A stretch of DNA of 64,000 nt, taken from contig JASPKZ010004202.1 of the NCBI GenBank assembly GCA_030220185.1, positions 500,001 to 564,000 of the forward strand, written 5' to 3'. The position numbers were made by a program, and so were the translations under genes. The notes below the pieces were generated by a model, which was not told where the DNA came from, searched no databases, and saw only the letters and a list, made by a program, of their open reading frames with translations. This DNA is from Diploptera punctata (Eukaryota > Arthropoda > Insecta > Blattodea > Blaberidae). Of the stretch, positions 1 through 10,425 are shown in pieces. The first letter of the stretch is position 1. Each line of letters begins with the position of its first letter.

Positions 1-360
1 TGAATGGAGAAGACTGCGTAACAGTGAATTACATGGTCTTTATAGGATGTCAGATATAATGAGAACAGTTAAGTCTCGTAGACTGCGATGGGCAGGACAT
101 GTGGCACGAATGGGGAATGAAACACGTGCACAGAAAACCAGAAGGAAAAGGCCCAGTTGATAGACCAAGAATGAGATGGGAGAATAACCATTAACAATGA
201 TTTGAAGGAAGTAGAATATACAGGGGTGATTAGAAAATATTATTTATTTTATTGTTATTCATGGAGTTAAGACCGTAAGGTCATCTTTCCCAATTCACCA
301 GGGTTAGATCATACATATAATAACAATTATAAATTATCAACATTAGGCAAGGGTAGAAAT
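1..360 (+). mobile_element. LINE-A 3' part, tandem unit 1
   Basis: Degenerate C-terminal coding region of LINE-A (family defined at 19337-20537), cut by the window start. It is interrupted at 241-338 by a short minus-strand LINE-D 3' end, resumes at about 339-360 and then joins directly to a second copy of the same region. Several frameshifts are present; not translatable. Confidence 0.8.
241..338 (-). mobile_element. LINE-D 3' end fragment
   Basis: About 98 bp beginning TATTTATTTTATT, with the paired blocks GGAGTTAAGACCGTAAGGTC and CCAGGGTTAG. These correspond to the reverse complement of the LINE-D 3' end seen at 13770-13840 and 57722-57830. Its sister copy is at 621-720. Confidence 0.6.
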
Positions 361-782
361 GAACAGACAGGTGAATTGAGAAAACTACATAATAGTGAGC
401 TTGTATTAATAGGGAGCCAGATGTAAAAAGAATAGTTAAGTCTGGTAGACAGCAATGGACAGGACATGTGGCACGAATGGGAATGAAATATGTGCATTGA
501 AGCTTCTTATAGGAAAACCACAGGGGAAACGTCCATTTGGTAGATCAAGAATGAGGTGAGAGAATAACTTTATCCATGAATTGAGGGAAGTAGATTATAC
601 AGGGGATGATTACAAAATATTATTTATTTATTTATTTGACCTGATGAAGTTTAGACTTAAGGTCTTCTTCCCCACTTCATCAGGGTTAGGTTATATATAT
701 AACTACAATTATGAATTATCAAAATTAGCTCAGGATAGGAATGTATGGAGAGCTTATGTCCGCGAGGCCATGATAGTGTTTG
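361..782 (+). mobile_element. LINE-A 3' part, tandem unit 2
   Basis: Second copy of the region in 1-360. It carries the same LINE-D insertion at the same internal point (about 621-720). The right end matches the GERAYVRAA-type terminus of LINE-A but lacks the GTAA tail. The shared insertion shows that the two units arose by duplication after the insertion. Confidence 0.8.
621..720 (-). mobile_element. LINE-D 3' end fragment (sister copy)
   Basis: Homologous to 241-338, at the identical LINE-A position between the GNDWK and LAQDR codons. It carries a (TTTA)n start and a TATATATATAAC stretch. Confidence 0.6.
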
Positions 783-1395
783 CATGTTATGTTCATCATG
801 AGTCATGATCTAATAAAAAGTTAGTAAAAATTGGTCTGTGGAATATTATAATAGATGGTACTGTAAAGTTTCTCTTAAGACTGTAAAACTTCTAAAATGA
901 CTCATGGACTAAAATAAAGCATCGTAACGTTGACTACGATGTCCTGTAAAAATGCATCAAATCTACACATCAATCTTGCAGAGCACGCAATTACATTGCG
1001 GAATGTACCTAGTTTTTGAGACACCCCAAATAATAAAAAGCAGACTGCCTGTGGCTTGCCAGGAAGTGGAGACGGGGGCAAAAATCATTGCGTTCTTCCG
1101 GTGTTACACATGAAGGCTTCGGCAAAACAGAGTAGCAGCGACAGAGCGTAACGACAAGCGAGGAAACAACTGAGCGTCATGAGTATATCGCCAGAAGCAC
1201 GTGCAGGCAGATCCACTCTGCACCACTGTACCTCGGGCCCAACACCCAATACTTTCCTTCATCTCGACTGAACACATATACACGACTTGTTTTACACCTC
1301 TCTCTGTATACAGAGTGATTCTGTAACAATCATCATCCTTCACGGATTAGGCTGTTCCGATCTCACATTTGTTCATCCCCAGCGGTATAAAACGT
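783..1395. other. no gene recognised
   Basis: Unique-looking sequence. A moderately GC-richer stretch at 1075-1260 has no convincing exon. The short open frames here lack codon bias, splice context or known motifs. Confidence 0.5.
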
Positions 1396-1745
1396 TTGCA
1401 CCAAAGAGAGAATGGAGAAGACTTCATAACAATGAACTACATGGTCTTTATAGGAAGCCAGATATAATAAGAACAGTTAAGTCTCGTAGACTGCGATGCG
1501 CAGGACATGTGGCACGTATGGGGAATGAAAGACTTGCATGGAAGCTTCTTGTAGGAAAGCAAGAGGGAAAACACCCAGTTGGTAGACCAAGAATGAGGTG
1601 GGAGAACAAAATTAACTATGATTTGAGGGAAGTAGATTATACAGGGAATGATTGAAAAGCATTAGCTCAGGATAGGGATGTATGGAGAGCTTATGTCCGC
1701 GCGGCCATGAACCTATGGGTTCGATAGTGCCAGTGAGTAAGTAAG
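1396..1745 (+). mobile_element. LINE-A, 5'-truncated
   Basis: Starts at CCAAAGAGAGAATGG and runs to AGTGCCAGTGAGTAAGTAAG. An open frame runs through REWRRLHNNELHGLYRKPDI, RRLRCAGHVARMGNERLAWK and NYDLREVDYTGND to a premature stop (TGG to TGA) at about 1651. It is close to the family consensus and so relatively young. Confidence 0.85.
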
Positions 1746-2318
1746 TATTCAATTTTAAAAGAGTTACGGTATCTTTTAACAATATCATGACGTAATGGAA
1801 CATTGAATGGGAGGGAGGGAGAGAGAGAGGGAGAGAATTCTGTCCACTTAAAAATACACCCTGTTTGCGTTAACCTGGTATCGTTCACGCTGTCACTCAG
1901 ACATACAGTTTTGCCAAATCCTCATTTCCAGCAGGCAAACTTATTTTAATACATTATTCCATTTCAAAAGCTTTACAAGATTTTCTAGAAAACCGTAAAC
2001 TATAATGAGGGTTTCAATGTGGAATAGTCCATGTCATTCCTTTTTTCCCCCCCAACTCTTTCTAAAATATTTGCAACATTATTGACAGGGCAAACTATAG
2101 TGATTTACTGATATGAATATGGCCTGTCAATCATCTATGCCTCCTAACAGAACGAAATCATGCCGAAATGTTACATGTTTCGTAGCACTGCACATAATTT
2201 TTTGAACTAGCATTTGAAAACCATTTTATGTAAAAATATGTATATGAAATATGTAGCATTGGGTGAAATATGTAAAAATATGCAACATAAAACTTGAGTA
2301 TAAGATAAAGATTTATGT
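1746..2318. other. no gene recognised
   Basis: Contains a purine-rich GGGA/GA tract at 1808-1836. The rest is AT-rich with no family match seen. Confidence 0.5.
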
Positions 2319-3197
2319 GATTCGTCAATATTTTCGGTTGGCTTATGTTTCCATTAAGCGCAATGAGAATTTTTCCTAAGTCCCAGGCAGATACCACGCG
2401 CATGCGCCAACAGGGTTTTATTTTAAAATTATTTCCCTCCATTTACAACAAATTTTACATGTTTTCTAACGGTTATTTGAACATATTTTTCTATGATATT
2501 TAAATATATACGTAACATGAAGACGTGGCAGCCATATTGATGTTAAAGAATATTCTATACAACAACAGTGCAGCCAACATAGGTTATGTACTTCAGAATT
2601 TCAGAACTTACTATTTATTTTTGGGCGTTGCATTCTTTCACAGGTTAAAGTGCTTAAATTGTGCTAGGTTAGCTTTTAGGTTAGTCTTTCACAGGTTAGA
2701 GTGCTTAAATTGCGTTAGGTTAGCTTTTAGGTTGGTCTTTCACAGGTTAGAGTACTTAAATTGCGTTAGGTTAGCTTTCAGGTTGGTCTTTCACAGGTTA
2801 GAGTACTTAAATTGCGTAAGGTTAACTTTTAGGTTGGCCTTTCACAGGTTAGAATACTTAAATTGCGTTAGGTTGGCTTTTAGGTTGGCCTTTCAGAGGT
2901 TATAATACTTAAATTGCGTTAGGTTAGCTTTTAGGTTGGCTTTTCAGAGGTTAGAATACTTAAATTGCGTTAGGTTGGCTTTTAGGTTGGCCTTTCAGAC
3001 GTTAGAATACTTAAATTGCGTTATGTTAGCTTTTAGGTATGTTAAATAGCATGCATAATGCTGGCTGTATCGCGATATTCGATAGAGTAAACTGCTTCGC
3101 GTTTGTTGGCGCATGCGCGTGGTGTCTGCCTCGGACTTAAAAAAAATTCTCACTGCGCTTAATGGAAAGATTGTCCTTTTCGGTTATTACGAATGAG
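2319..3197 (+). mobile_element. foldback element with long terminal inverted repeats
   Basis: Left arm about 2319-2412 and right arm about 3102-3197 are inverted copies, sharing ATTCGT, CCATTAAGCGCA, TGAGAATTTTT and CCACGCGCATGCGCCAACA. The interior holds a 51-bp minisatellite (2634-3037). A truncated paralogue with one repeat unit lies inverted at 26925-27425. No transposase is visible, so it is presumably non-autonomous. Confidence 0.75.
2634..3037 (+). repeat. 51-bp tandem repeat, about eight units
   Basis: Units begin TTTCACAGGTTAGAGTACTT and end near TTTTAGGTTGGTC. The length is a multiple of three, so an open frame (2525-2905) repeats the 17-residue string FHRLEYLNCVRLAFRLV. The frame is a by-product of the repeat length; I see no sign of a real protein. 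Confidence 0.9.
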
Positions 3198-3321
3198 TAT
3201 GTGAATAAAAAATATGCAATTACATAAGAACCCGGACTCTAACTGTTAGACAATATTTTCATTATTATTCAATTTGATATATAATTAATTGTATAGTATG
3301 TACTATTCTTGTATTTATATG

Positions 3322-3390
3322 TAACAGATGTTTGTCCTGGTGAGTGGAAGAGAACACCACATGGTCATAACTCTACCAGGCTAAATAAAG
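3322..3390 (+). mobile_element. LINE-D 3' end
   Basis: GTCCTGGTGAGTGGAAGAG, then ACTCTACCAGGCTAAATAAA: the typical LINE-D terminus, directly abutting the LINE-A copy that follows. Confidence 0.65.
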
Positions 3391-4290
3391 CTATTCTATA
3401 TGCCATTAAATCTTTAGAGAATGAGGAAGGCTTACAACTCAATGGTATTAATAAGCTGTTAGTTTATGCTGATGATGTAGTATTGTTGGCCGATAGCGAG
3501 GAGATACTAAAGGACAACACGCAACACTATTGAGTAACACTAAGAAATTAGGACTGGAAGTAAATATCAGTAAAACTAAATATATGGTCACACGTAGAAA
3601 TACATTATATTATGGAAATGGACAGCAATTGACAAATGAGGGAAATTTTGAGGTAGTGGCTGAATTCAAATACCTAGGAACAATAATCACAAATAGGAAT
3701 GAGATGCACAAAGAAATTAAACATAGGCTCAATTCTGGAAATGCGTGCTATTATGCATTGCAGAGACTCTTGTCGTCCCAACTCCTTTCAAAAAATGTTA
3801 AATTGAAAATATATAAAACTATTATTCTACCAGTTATATTATATGGGTGCGAAACAAGGACTCTTACTTTAAGGGAGGAAAGGAGATTACGAGTATTCGA
3901 AAATAAAGTACTTAGGAAAATTTTTGGACCAAAGAGAGATGAACGGACAGGTGAATGGAGAAGGCTTCATAACAGTGAACTACAAGGTCTTTATAGAAAG
4001 GCAAATATAATAACAGTTAAGTCTTGTTGACTGCGATGGGCAGGACATGTTGTACGTATGGGAAATGAAAGACTTGCATGGAAGCTTCTTGTAGGAAAGA
4101 AAGAGGTAAAACGCCCAGTTGGTAGACCAAGAATGAGGTGGGAGAATAACATTAACTATGATTTGAGGGAAGTAGATTATACAGGGAATGATTGGAAAAA
4201 ACATTATCTCAGGATAGGGATGTATGGAGAGCTTATGTCCGCGCGGCCATGAACCTATGGGTTCGATAGTGCCAGTGAGTAAGAGTAAGT
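3391..4290 (+). mobile_element. LINE-A, RT C-terminal half and 3' end
   Basis: Begins in the reverse transcriptase at AIKSLENEEGLQLNGINKLL and includes the catalytic YADDVVLLADSE (about 3466). The frame shifts at about 3520 and 4030. It then runs through EFKYLGTIITNRNE, the thumb region and VGRPRMRWENNINYDL to the GTAAG tail. Three successive frames (3396-3533, 3530-4030, 4058-4252) are needed to follow it, so it is a pseudogene. Confidence 0.9.
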
Positions 4291-4476
4291 ATATGTTTCT
4301 AAAATATAAATAGCATATTTGAAAACGTGAGGACCTCGCCTCACACCACTGGCCCATGTCAGTTATCAATGACAAGAAAAACCCTACTGAGTAAACAATG
4401 ACATTGTGCTGTTTTGTCTACTGGTATTTAAAGGATTACAAGACCCGAATCTGGCAACTTATCGACAGGTACAGCA

Positions 4477-4990
4477 ATGCAATTATTCAAAACGACAGTG
4501 GCGCCAGTTATAACATATGGGATAGAGATAATTTGGGAAAAACTTAAGATCGGAGATCTGATAAGAATAGAAAATGACAAAGCAATGTTCATGAAACGGA
4601 TCCTGAGAAATAGGAAAAACAGCACCATCTCCTTTTGCTTACGAACTCATGAGAGAGACCTACTTCATAGAGGACATAAGAACACAATTCTATCTACAAT
4701 CCACAGAACCATACCAGAAATTAATAAGCATCAGAAATAGGAGGAAGAAGGACATAGACATAGATTTCTACACCACAACTGCCATGCTGGACCAGAGAGT
4801 GCAACCCCCAGAGACACGTCACAACACGACTCGCATACATGGGTTTCTTAACAAAATATGTCTAAACAAGAAATTCCACGAGCCGACCGAAGAATGCAAG
4901 TGTGTGTTATGTGGACAAAGATGTAGGAAATACCACATCATAACATGTGCGAAAAGAACAAAAACTATCACAGACTACAGTAAAGACTAA
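4477..4990 (+). pseudogene. LINE-E polyprotein C-terminus with Cys/His cluster
   Basis: Frame 1 (from 4477) reads QLFKTTVAPVITYGIEIIWE, the usual 'P(V)..YG.E.W' end of the RT thumb. The alternative frame 4649-4990 continues as HTTRIHGFLNKICLNK and ends with ECKCVLCGQRCRKYHIITC, a C-x2-C-x8-H-x4-C zinc-knuckle-like arrangement. A frameshift lies between 4650 and 4740. Clade not assigned. Confidence 0.6.
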
Positions 4991-5021
4991 ACCACCACTA
5001 ATTCTCAACCTGAGTGCACAT

Positions 5022-5053
5022 TTATTATTATTATTATTATTATTATTATCATT

Positions 5054-5099
<46 letters not shown>
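5022..5099. repeat. (ATT)n microsatellite
   Basis: TTATTATTATT with a few ATC interruptions; the 3' tail of the LINE-E insertion. Confidence 0.95.
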
Positions 5100-5101
<2 letters not shown>

Positions 5102-5318
5102 AAGGATTACAAGAAGGATTGCCTTTGGTTCGCAGGAATTTTTTGAATTGAATGAAAAGAGGTTGTGATACCAAGGTACTTCCAAATTTTGGAATTCCTT
5201 AGATTTGGACAGGGTGTATCTTTCTAAAATTGTCATCGCTGCCATTAGAGGATCAATTTCAATTTTAAGAAACCTTATTTACAAAATTTCTACTTTATAG
5301 TATGTGTACTTCAATTAC
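5100..5318 (+). mobile_element. RLE element 3' end
   Basis: Codons around 5190-5270 read KFWNSLDLDRVYLSKI, then IRGSISILRN, the end of the endonuclease-like ORF seen at 35221-35600 and on the minus strand at 47045-47198. Its upstream part is separated by the LINE-E insertion, with a little left at about 4380-4443. Confidence 0.7.
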
Positions 5319-6034
5319 TGACTGGCACTATCGAACCCGTAGGTTCATGGCCGCACGGACATAAGCTCTCCATACATCCCTATCCGGAACTAATGCTTTC
5401 CAATCATTCCCTTATAATCTACTTCCCTCAAATCATAGTTAATGTTATTCTCCCACCTCATTCTTGGTCTACCTACTGGGCGTTTTCCCTCTGGCTTTCC
5501 TACAAGAAGCTTCCATGCAAGTCTTTCATTCCCCATACGTGCAACATGTCCTGCCCATCGCAGTCTACGAGACTTGACTGTTCTTATTATATCTGGCTTC
5601 CTATAAAGACCATGTAGTTCATTGTTATGTAGTCTCCTCCATTCACCTGTCTGTCATCTCTCTTTGGTCCAAAAATTTTCCTAAGTACTTTATTCTCAAA
5701 TACTTGTAATCTCCTTTCCTCCCTTAAAGTAAGAGTCCATGTTTCGCACCCATATAATAGCCTATAACTGGTAGAATAATAGTTTTATATATTTTCAGCT
5801 TAACGTTTTTTGAAAGGAGTTGGGACATCAAGAGTCTCTGCAATGCATAATAGCACGCATTTCCAGAATTGAGCCTATGTTTAATTTCTTTGTGCATCTC
5901 ATTCCTATTTGTGATTATTGTTCCTAGGTATTTGAATTCAGCCACTTCCTCAAAATTTCCCTCATTTGTCATTAGCTGTCCATTTCCATTATATAATGTA
6001 TTTCTACGTGTGACCATATATTTAGTTTTATTGA
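5319..6034 (-). mobile_element. LINE-A, 5'-truncated
   Basis: From the terminal CTGGCACTATCGAACCCGTA to the RT segment around the NKTKYMVTRRNTLY codons. It carries TAGCCTA at 5758-5764 where other copies have TA. It abuts a repeat whose relative lies at 41588-41810. Confidence 0.85.
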
Positions 6035-6249
6035 CAGATAATTTTAATAAAAATGATAAACCTCCTACAACGTGAAATTCCATACTTTAGCTTCAAAATG
6101 TAACAACCAGGGCAAAAGGGCTCAAGCCTTGGAACCCGGGGTTCCACTTCCTTCAATAGAGGAACCATTGGAATACAGGTTATTCCAGTCACAGGGCAAT
6201 TCGTTGTAATTTTCCTTCTCACTTGCATTTTATTCTTGAACAAACAGTT
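6035..6249. repeat. part of a repeat also found at 41588-41810
   Basis: ATAATTTTAATAAAA and the CTTGCATTTTATTCTT stretch match 41588-41690. The match resumes after 6545 with TTTTACAACTGAAATTATTA. The alternative locus therefore acts as an empty-site reference for the LINE-C insertion between. Confidence 0.6.
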
Positions 6250-6509
6250 AATAGAAGAACGATGATCGAAATGGTATGGACATCTGAAAGAGGATGGAGA
6301 ATAATAGAATCCCAAGAATGATGCTGGATTGGAATGCTGAAGGCAGGAGGAGGAGGGGGGGAAACCCAGGGAACAGTGGATGGATGAAGTGAGAAAAAAC
6401 ATGATCAGAAGAGACCTTAGGAAGATGCTGAGGATAGAAATCTATGGCGGAGCAAAATACATTTGGGCTGAAGGATAACTACTGTATTGTAGAGTAAATC
6501 CTTAATGAA

Positions 6510-6540
<31 letters not shown>

Positions 6541-6545
6541 ATAGT
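6250..6545 (+). mobile_element. LINE-C 3' end with (AATA)n tail
   Basis: Codes for KWYGHLKEDGE.. and, after a frameshift, RIPRMMLDWNAEGRRRRGG, then EQWMDEVRKNMIRRDL. It ends in (TAAA)n at 6508-6541 and is absent from the related locus at about 41690. Confidence 0.7.
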
Positions 6546-6639
6546 TGTCATAAACTGGTTTACTAATCGATTTTACAACTGAAATTATTACATAATTTTG
6601 ATATTACTGGGTCATTTTTTATGTTACACTGCATATTTT

Positions 6640-7003
6640 TGTTAACAGTCGACTGCTGTGGTGTCGAAGTAGTGTCCTGTCCTGTCACGCAGCGGGGCCC
6701 AGGTTCGATCCCCGGTGGGGGCAAGTTTCCTGGCTGATGGTTTATATCGGGGTTTTTCCGCACCTGTAAAACAAATGTGAGGAAACTTTAAGGCCCAAAC
6801 GGTCCCCGAACATCACCTGGCCATCATTATCATCATTAAGATATTCATAAAGTTTAGGATTAAGGCCTCTCCTGGCGCATCATTATCATCATCATCACTC
6901 CACCTTCCAGGCGCCCCAACCTCAGAAGTGGGTTACAATAACGCCATGCCAGCAGAGAATACCAGAATGTCGAATGACAAGTGGAGGCATTAAATAAAAA
7001 AAA
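6640..7003 (+). mobile_element. SINE2, tail variant b
   Basis: tRNA-like head with B box GGTTCGATCCCC, then the SINE2 body (TTTCCGCACCTGTAAAACAAATG). From about 6840 it has a different tail, CTCTCCTGGCGCATCATTATC and CGCCCCAACCTCAGAAGTGG, shared only with 42834-43223. It ends in an A-rich stretch. Confidence 0.8.
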
Positions 7004-7211
7004 TCTTGGTTTGATGAATTCAATTGTTTGATAGCAAGGGAATGTTGATAAAACAACTGCAATTGTTTGTTGTCTGAATTAGTGACAGAAACTTTAAATA
7101 ACAGTTTCAGACTATATATTATTATATGTGTGTCATGTAGAGGAAGCGGCAAATGCTGCGGTTCTTTCTCTACTACCAGCAAAGTCCAAAAATAGATATA
7201 AGTATTAATTC

Positions 7212-7621
7212 TTGTATCTTCTAAGCCCACGCTTCCCCTTAACAGAGATTTAGGCGCTCTCCCCCTACAGGGAAGAATTTGAACCATACTAATTTAGTTA
7301 CACTTGTTTTCGTATAGATGTCATTTTGAGTGGTCCGTGGTCAGCGTTCCGCCTCATACTGACATCTAGGAAACCAAGGTAGTACTAGGACGGGAAAATT
7401 CGGTAAATTTTGCTTACAGGCCTTTTCATTCAGGCTTAAGGAGGATCTTTTACGAGCCTGAAAATCTTCAGACTCGGGACCCACGGCTTAAAGTCCCTCC
7501 CGGAGGACTTGCTCCTTGGATTTTTCCATCCTAAAAAAATACATCGACCCCCGTCGGGTTTGAACCCGCGACCCTCGGGACCAGAGGCAAGGAGCATAAC
7601 CACTAGTCCACCGCGGCCGAT
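7212..7621 (-). mobile_element. SINE1, near full length
   Basis: Read on the minus strand: head CGCGGTGGACTAGTGGTTAT (A box) with GGGTTCAAACCCG (B box), then a body of about 330 bp ending near GCGCCTAAATCTCTGTTAAG. Pol III-type SINE, no ORF. Confidence 0.85.
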
Positions 7622-8214
7622 TAAGAATTAATTAAGATAATATTTTTACATTATTAATTAAGTCAATTACTCTTCTTCCCTAGGGAAGTAAGTTCAGTAA
7701 TTACATGACGTTGTCAATGGATACCAAAGCATCTCTGGTAAATTCATCTTACTTTCCCAAAAACTGAATGATAATTTAGCCATTATTAGTAAAGGAGAGA
7801 ACAAAAATCATTGTAAATGGTGGAAAATAATTTGATAAATGAAACCGTGTAATAAAATTTGACAGGAATTTATGAAGTATTTTAAAAAGTGATGTCACAA
7901 AGTTTCTTTCCAACAGACATCCCTCCCTCCCTTCTTCCAGAGATTGTCAAATTATAACATCCTTCAAAAACAAGCTGGAAATATTTAATGGCAAACTAAC
8001 TTATACATCTCACTGATAGTATTCTGTTAACAATTAATACATTTAATTATTTATTAAAATAATATTAAGATTAACAAATATTTCCATTTCTTTAAATGTT
8101 GTGTAATCGCAAAATTAGTTTTCTATATCTCGTAATTTTTGTTTTGTTTTTATATACATTACACAGGGACAATCTACCAACAATTTAATGTATCTTGCTA
8201 GAATACATTTCATA
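7622..8214. other. no gene recognised
   Basis: AT-rich sequence. A weak resemblance of 7790-7910 to 28420-28540 was noticed but not counted as a family. Confidence 0.5.
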
Positions 8215-8366
8215 GTCCCGCGTCGTATCCGAGTGGTTAGGGCAGGAAGCCTTGGCGCAGAGCTACGGGACTTGCGCTGGCTCCAGTCTCCATTGAGAAA
8301 GAATTTTCTCATGGTATTTCGGGCAGTATGGACCCAGCATCGTGAGGAATTTGGGTAGCTACAATA
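8215..8366 (+). mobile_element. SINE3, truncated
   Basis: tRNA-like head ATCCGAGTGGTTAGGGCAGG, GCGCAGAGCTACGGGACTTG, then CAGCATCGTGAGGAATTTGG. The same unit occurs at 25485 and, inverted, at 40905-41235. It breaks into LINE-B sequence. Confidence 0.8.
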
Positions 8367-8760
8367 AGTTCTTTTAAGATATCGGTGTTCCTTTTCCGGT
8401 GCCATCTGGTGTAACCTGCTGTTCTGCACATGAATCTCATTTCACAAGCCGTTATTCTGCTTTCATGTTGTCTTTTTAGTGTCCATGCTTCACTACCATA
8501 GGTCAACACTGGTATAGCCAAAGTGTTATACAAACGTAATATGGTGTTTTTTTTTTGTTTTTGTACAAGGAATGGTTTCATGACTTGATTAATAATTGCT
8601 AAACTTTTATTATAACTAGTAATTTTTCCAGGGATATCATTTTCATCCCAGATAGAGAGATAATATCCAAGATATTTAAATTGATTAGATCTCTCTAAAA
8701 TTGTATTCTGGAGACAGATTTTACTTTGTATGGGGTCGTTCACTTGTTATGCCATAATTT
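8367..8760 (-). mobile_element. LINE-B RT thumb fragment
   Basis: Minus frame 8309-8743 reads FKYLGYYLSIWDENDIPGK, MKPFLVQKQKKNTILRLYN and VLTYGSEAWTLKRQHESRI. This is homologous to 39365-39700. It lacks the RT catalytic core, so it is a dead copy. Confidence 0.85.
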
Positions 8761-8771
8761 TAGTTTTGTTA

Positions 8772-8930
8772 ATTGAGGAATGCAGGCTTTCACGGCCGGT
8801 AATCATGGTATTAAAAGATTCCGGGCTATGTGGCCGTGGTCTATAACTGGCGTTTCTTCCAGACGTTTCTCCCTCAACTGCGGAGTGCATCTTCAGTGGC
8901 GAGCACTTCCAGCTGTTGTTTCCCTGTCGT
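8772..8930 (-). mobile_element. Penelope-like terminal repeat (pLTR) fragment
   Basis: Minus strand: CACTGAAGATGCACTCC, GAGAAACGTCTGG, CACGGCCACATAGCCCGG and GCCGTGAAAGCCTGCATT. This order (GAAGATGC, GAAACGTC, GGCC..ATAGCCCGG, end) is the signature I know from Penelope/Neptune-type elements. Confidence 0.6.
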
Positions 8931-8944
8931 AGACTCGACTGCGA

Positions 8945-9088
8945 ATTTGTTGATATTTCCATATTAAATTTGGCAGCTATTTTTTGTAAATTATAATTGT
9001 GATTGTTACATTCTGATGTAATATATGTTTGTCCTGGTGAGTGGAAGAGAAGGCCATATGGTCTTAACTCCATCAGGCTAAATAAATA
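8945..9088 (+). mobile_element. LINE-D 3' UTR and end
   Basis: ATTGTGATTGTTACATTCTG, then GTCCTGGTGAGTGGAAGAG and CCATCAGGCTAAATAAATAA. The same preamble recurs at 9622. Confidence 0.65.
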
Positions 9089-9090
9089 AT

Positions 9091-9621
9091 AAGAATAATA
9101 GTCTTATATATTTTCAATTTAACGTTTTTTGAAAGGAGTTGGGACATCAAGAGTCTCTGCAATGCATAATAACACGCATTTCCAGAATTGAGCCTATGTT
9201 TAATTTCTTTGTGCATCTCATTGCTGTTTCTGATTATTGTTCCTAGGTATTTGAATTCAGCCACTTCCTCAAAATTTCCCTCATTTGCCATTAGCTGTCC
9301 ATTTCTATTATATAATGTATTTCTACGTGTGAACATATATTTAGTTTTATTGATATTTACTTCCAGTCCTAATTTCTTAGTGTTACTCAATAGTGTGTGC
9401 GTATTGTCCTTTAGTATCTCCTCGCTATCGCCCAATAGTACTACATCATCAGCATAAACTTACAGCTTATTAATACCATTGAGTTGTAAGCCTTCCTCAT
9501 TGTCTAAAGATTTAATGGCATGCTCTAGTACAAAATTAAATAGTAGAGGAGATAGTGCATCTCCTTGCTTCCTAGGTATTTGAATTCAGCCACTTCTTCA
9601 AAATTTCCCTCATTTGTCACT
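9091..9621 (-). mobile_element. LINE-A RT fragment, rearranged
   Basis: Covers the RT from GDALSPLLFN (right) to KLKIYKTII (left), including the metal-binding aspartates. At about 9571 it jumps to a second small fragment (EEVAEFKYLG region, 9571-9621). The open frame 9073-9435 spans the thumb. Confidence 0.8.
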
Positions 9622-9755
9622 ATTTGTAGTTAATTGAGATTGTTATTCTGATGTAACATATGTTTGTCCTGGTGAGTGGAAGAGAAGGCCACATGGTCTT
9701 AACTCCACCAAAGCTAAATAAATAAATAAATAAATAAATAAAAATACATTCGAAA
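9622..9755 (+). mobile_element. LINE-D 3' end with (AAAT)n tail
   Basis: Repeats the pattern of 8945-9088 and ends in (AATA)n at 9715-9745. Confidence 0.65.
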
Positions 9756-10185
9756 CCATCAGGAACCTGGACCAAGTTGGTCAGATATTTTAATAACGTT
9801 TCCAATGATGATGATAATAGAAATGCGGCAATATAACTTGCTCTGAGTAATGCTGAATGACATAACTAAAGCAGATTTCCACTACCCCACATTCAATTAA
9901 ATTAAAAACAGTGGTTTAAACGGCTCAGCGGCGTTAATGAAACCTGGATTAAAAGTTCAAACGACATTGTAGGGATTTGCATAAATAGTCTGCTCCATAA
10001 ACAGATAATCTTTCCCTCGTTTCAAATTTACCCCGCGGTTTCCACACGGATCAAACTAAATTGATAAAACACTATCATATTATGTTTTAAAAAAAAAAAT
10101 TGCATTGTGCAGCGAAAATAGCAATTTCCACTTTAGTGAAACCTGGTTGATGCAACAATTATCCCTGAACTATTCAAAAACTAAC
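9756..10185. other. no gene recognised
   Basis: AT-rich, with an A tract at 10087-10099. No family match seen. Confidence 0.5.
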
Positions 10186-10425
10186 TCAATGACACTATCG
10201 AACCCGTAGGTTCGCAGGAGCGCGGGCATAAGCTCCCCATACATCCATATCCTGAGTAAATATTTTTCAACCATCCCCTGTACAATCTAATTCCCCTAAA
10301 ATTATGATTAATGTTGTTCTGTCTTATTTTTGGTCTACCAACTGGCCGTTTTCACTCTAGTTTCCATACTCATATTTCATTCCCCATTCGTGCCGCATAT
10401 CCTGCCCATCGCAGTCTACGAGACT
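10186..10425 (-). mobile_element. LINE-A, left half of a split copy
   Basis: 3' end from GACACTATCGAACCCGTAGG to CAGTCTACGAGACT. The continuation is at 10989-11223 after a second LINE-A inserted here. More diverged than its invader. Confidence 0.8.

Larger units (their letters stand above)
4444..5099 (+). mobile_element. LINE-E insertion with ATT tail and 15-bp TSD
   Basis: A 656-bp non-LTR insertion bounded by TAAAGGATTACAAGA at 4429-4443 and 5100-5114. It ends in a (TTA)n tract at about 5022-5099. It codes for the C-terminal part of a reverse transcriptase and is inserted in an RLE-type element whose 3' end follows. Confidence 0.85.

Noticed and set aside
2525..2905. 126-codon repetitive protein
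   Set aside because: The frame is open only because the repeat unit is a multiple of three; no signal, bias or conservation.
2634..3037. CRISPR-like regularly spaced repeat
   Set aside because: Units are contiguous 51-bp tandem repeats without variable spacers, in a eukaryotic foldback element.
4907..5245. poly-asparagine protein
   Set aside because: Minus-strand shadow of the (ATT)n microsatellite tail of LINE-E.
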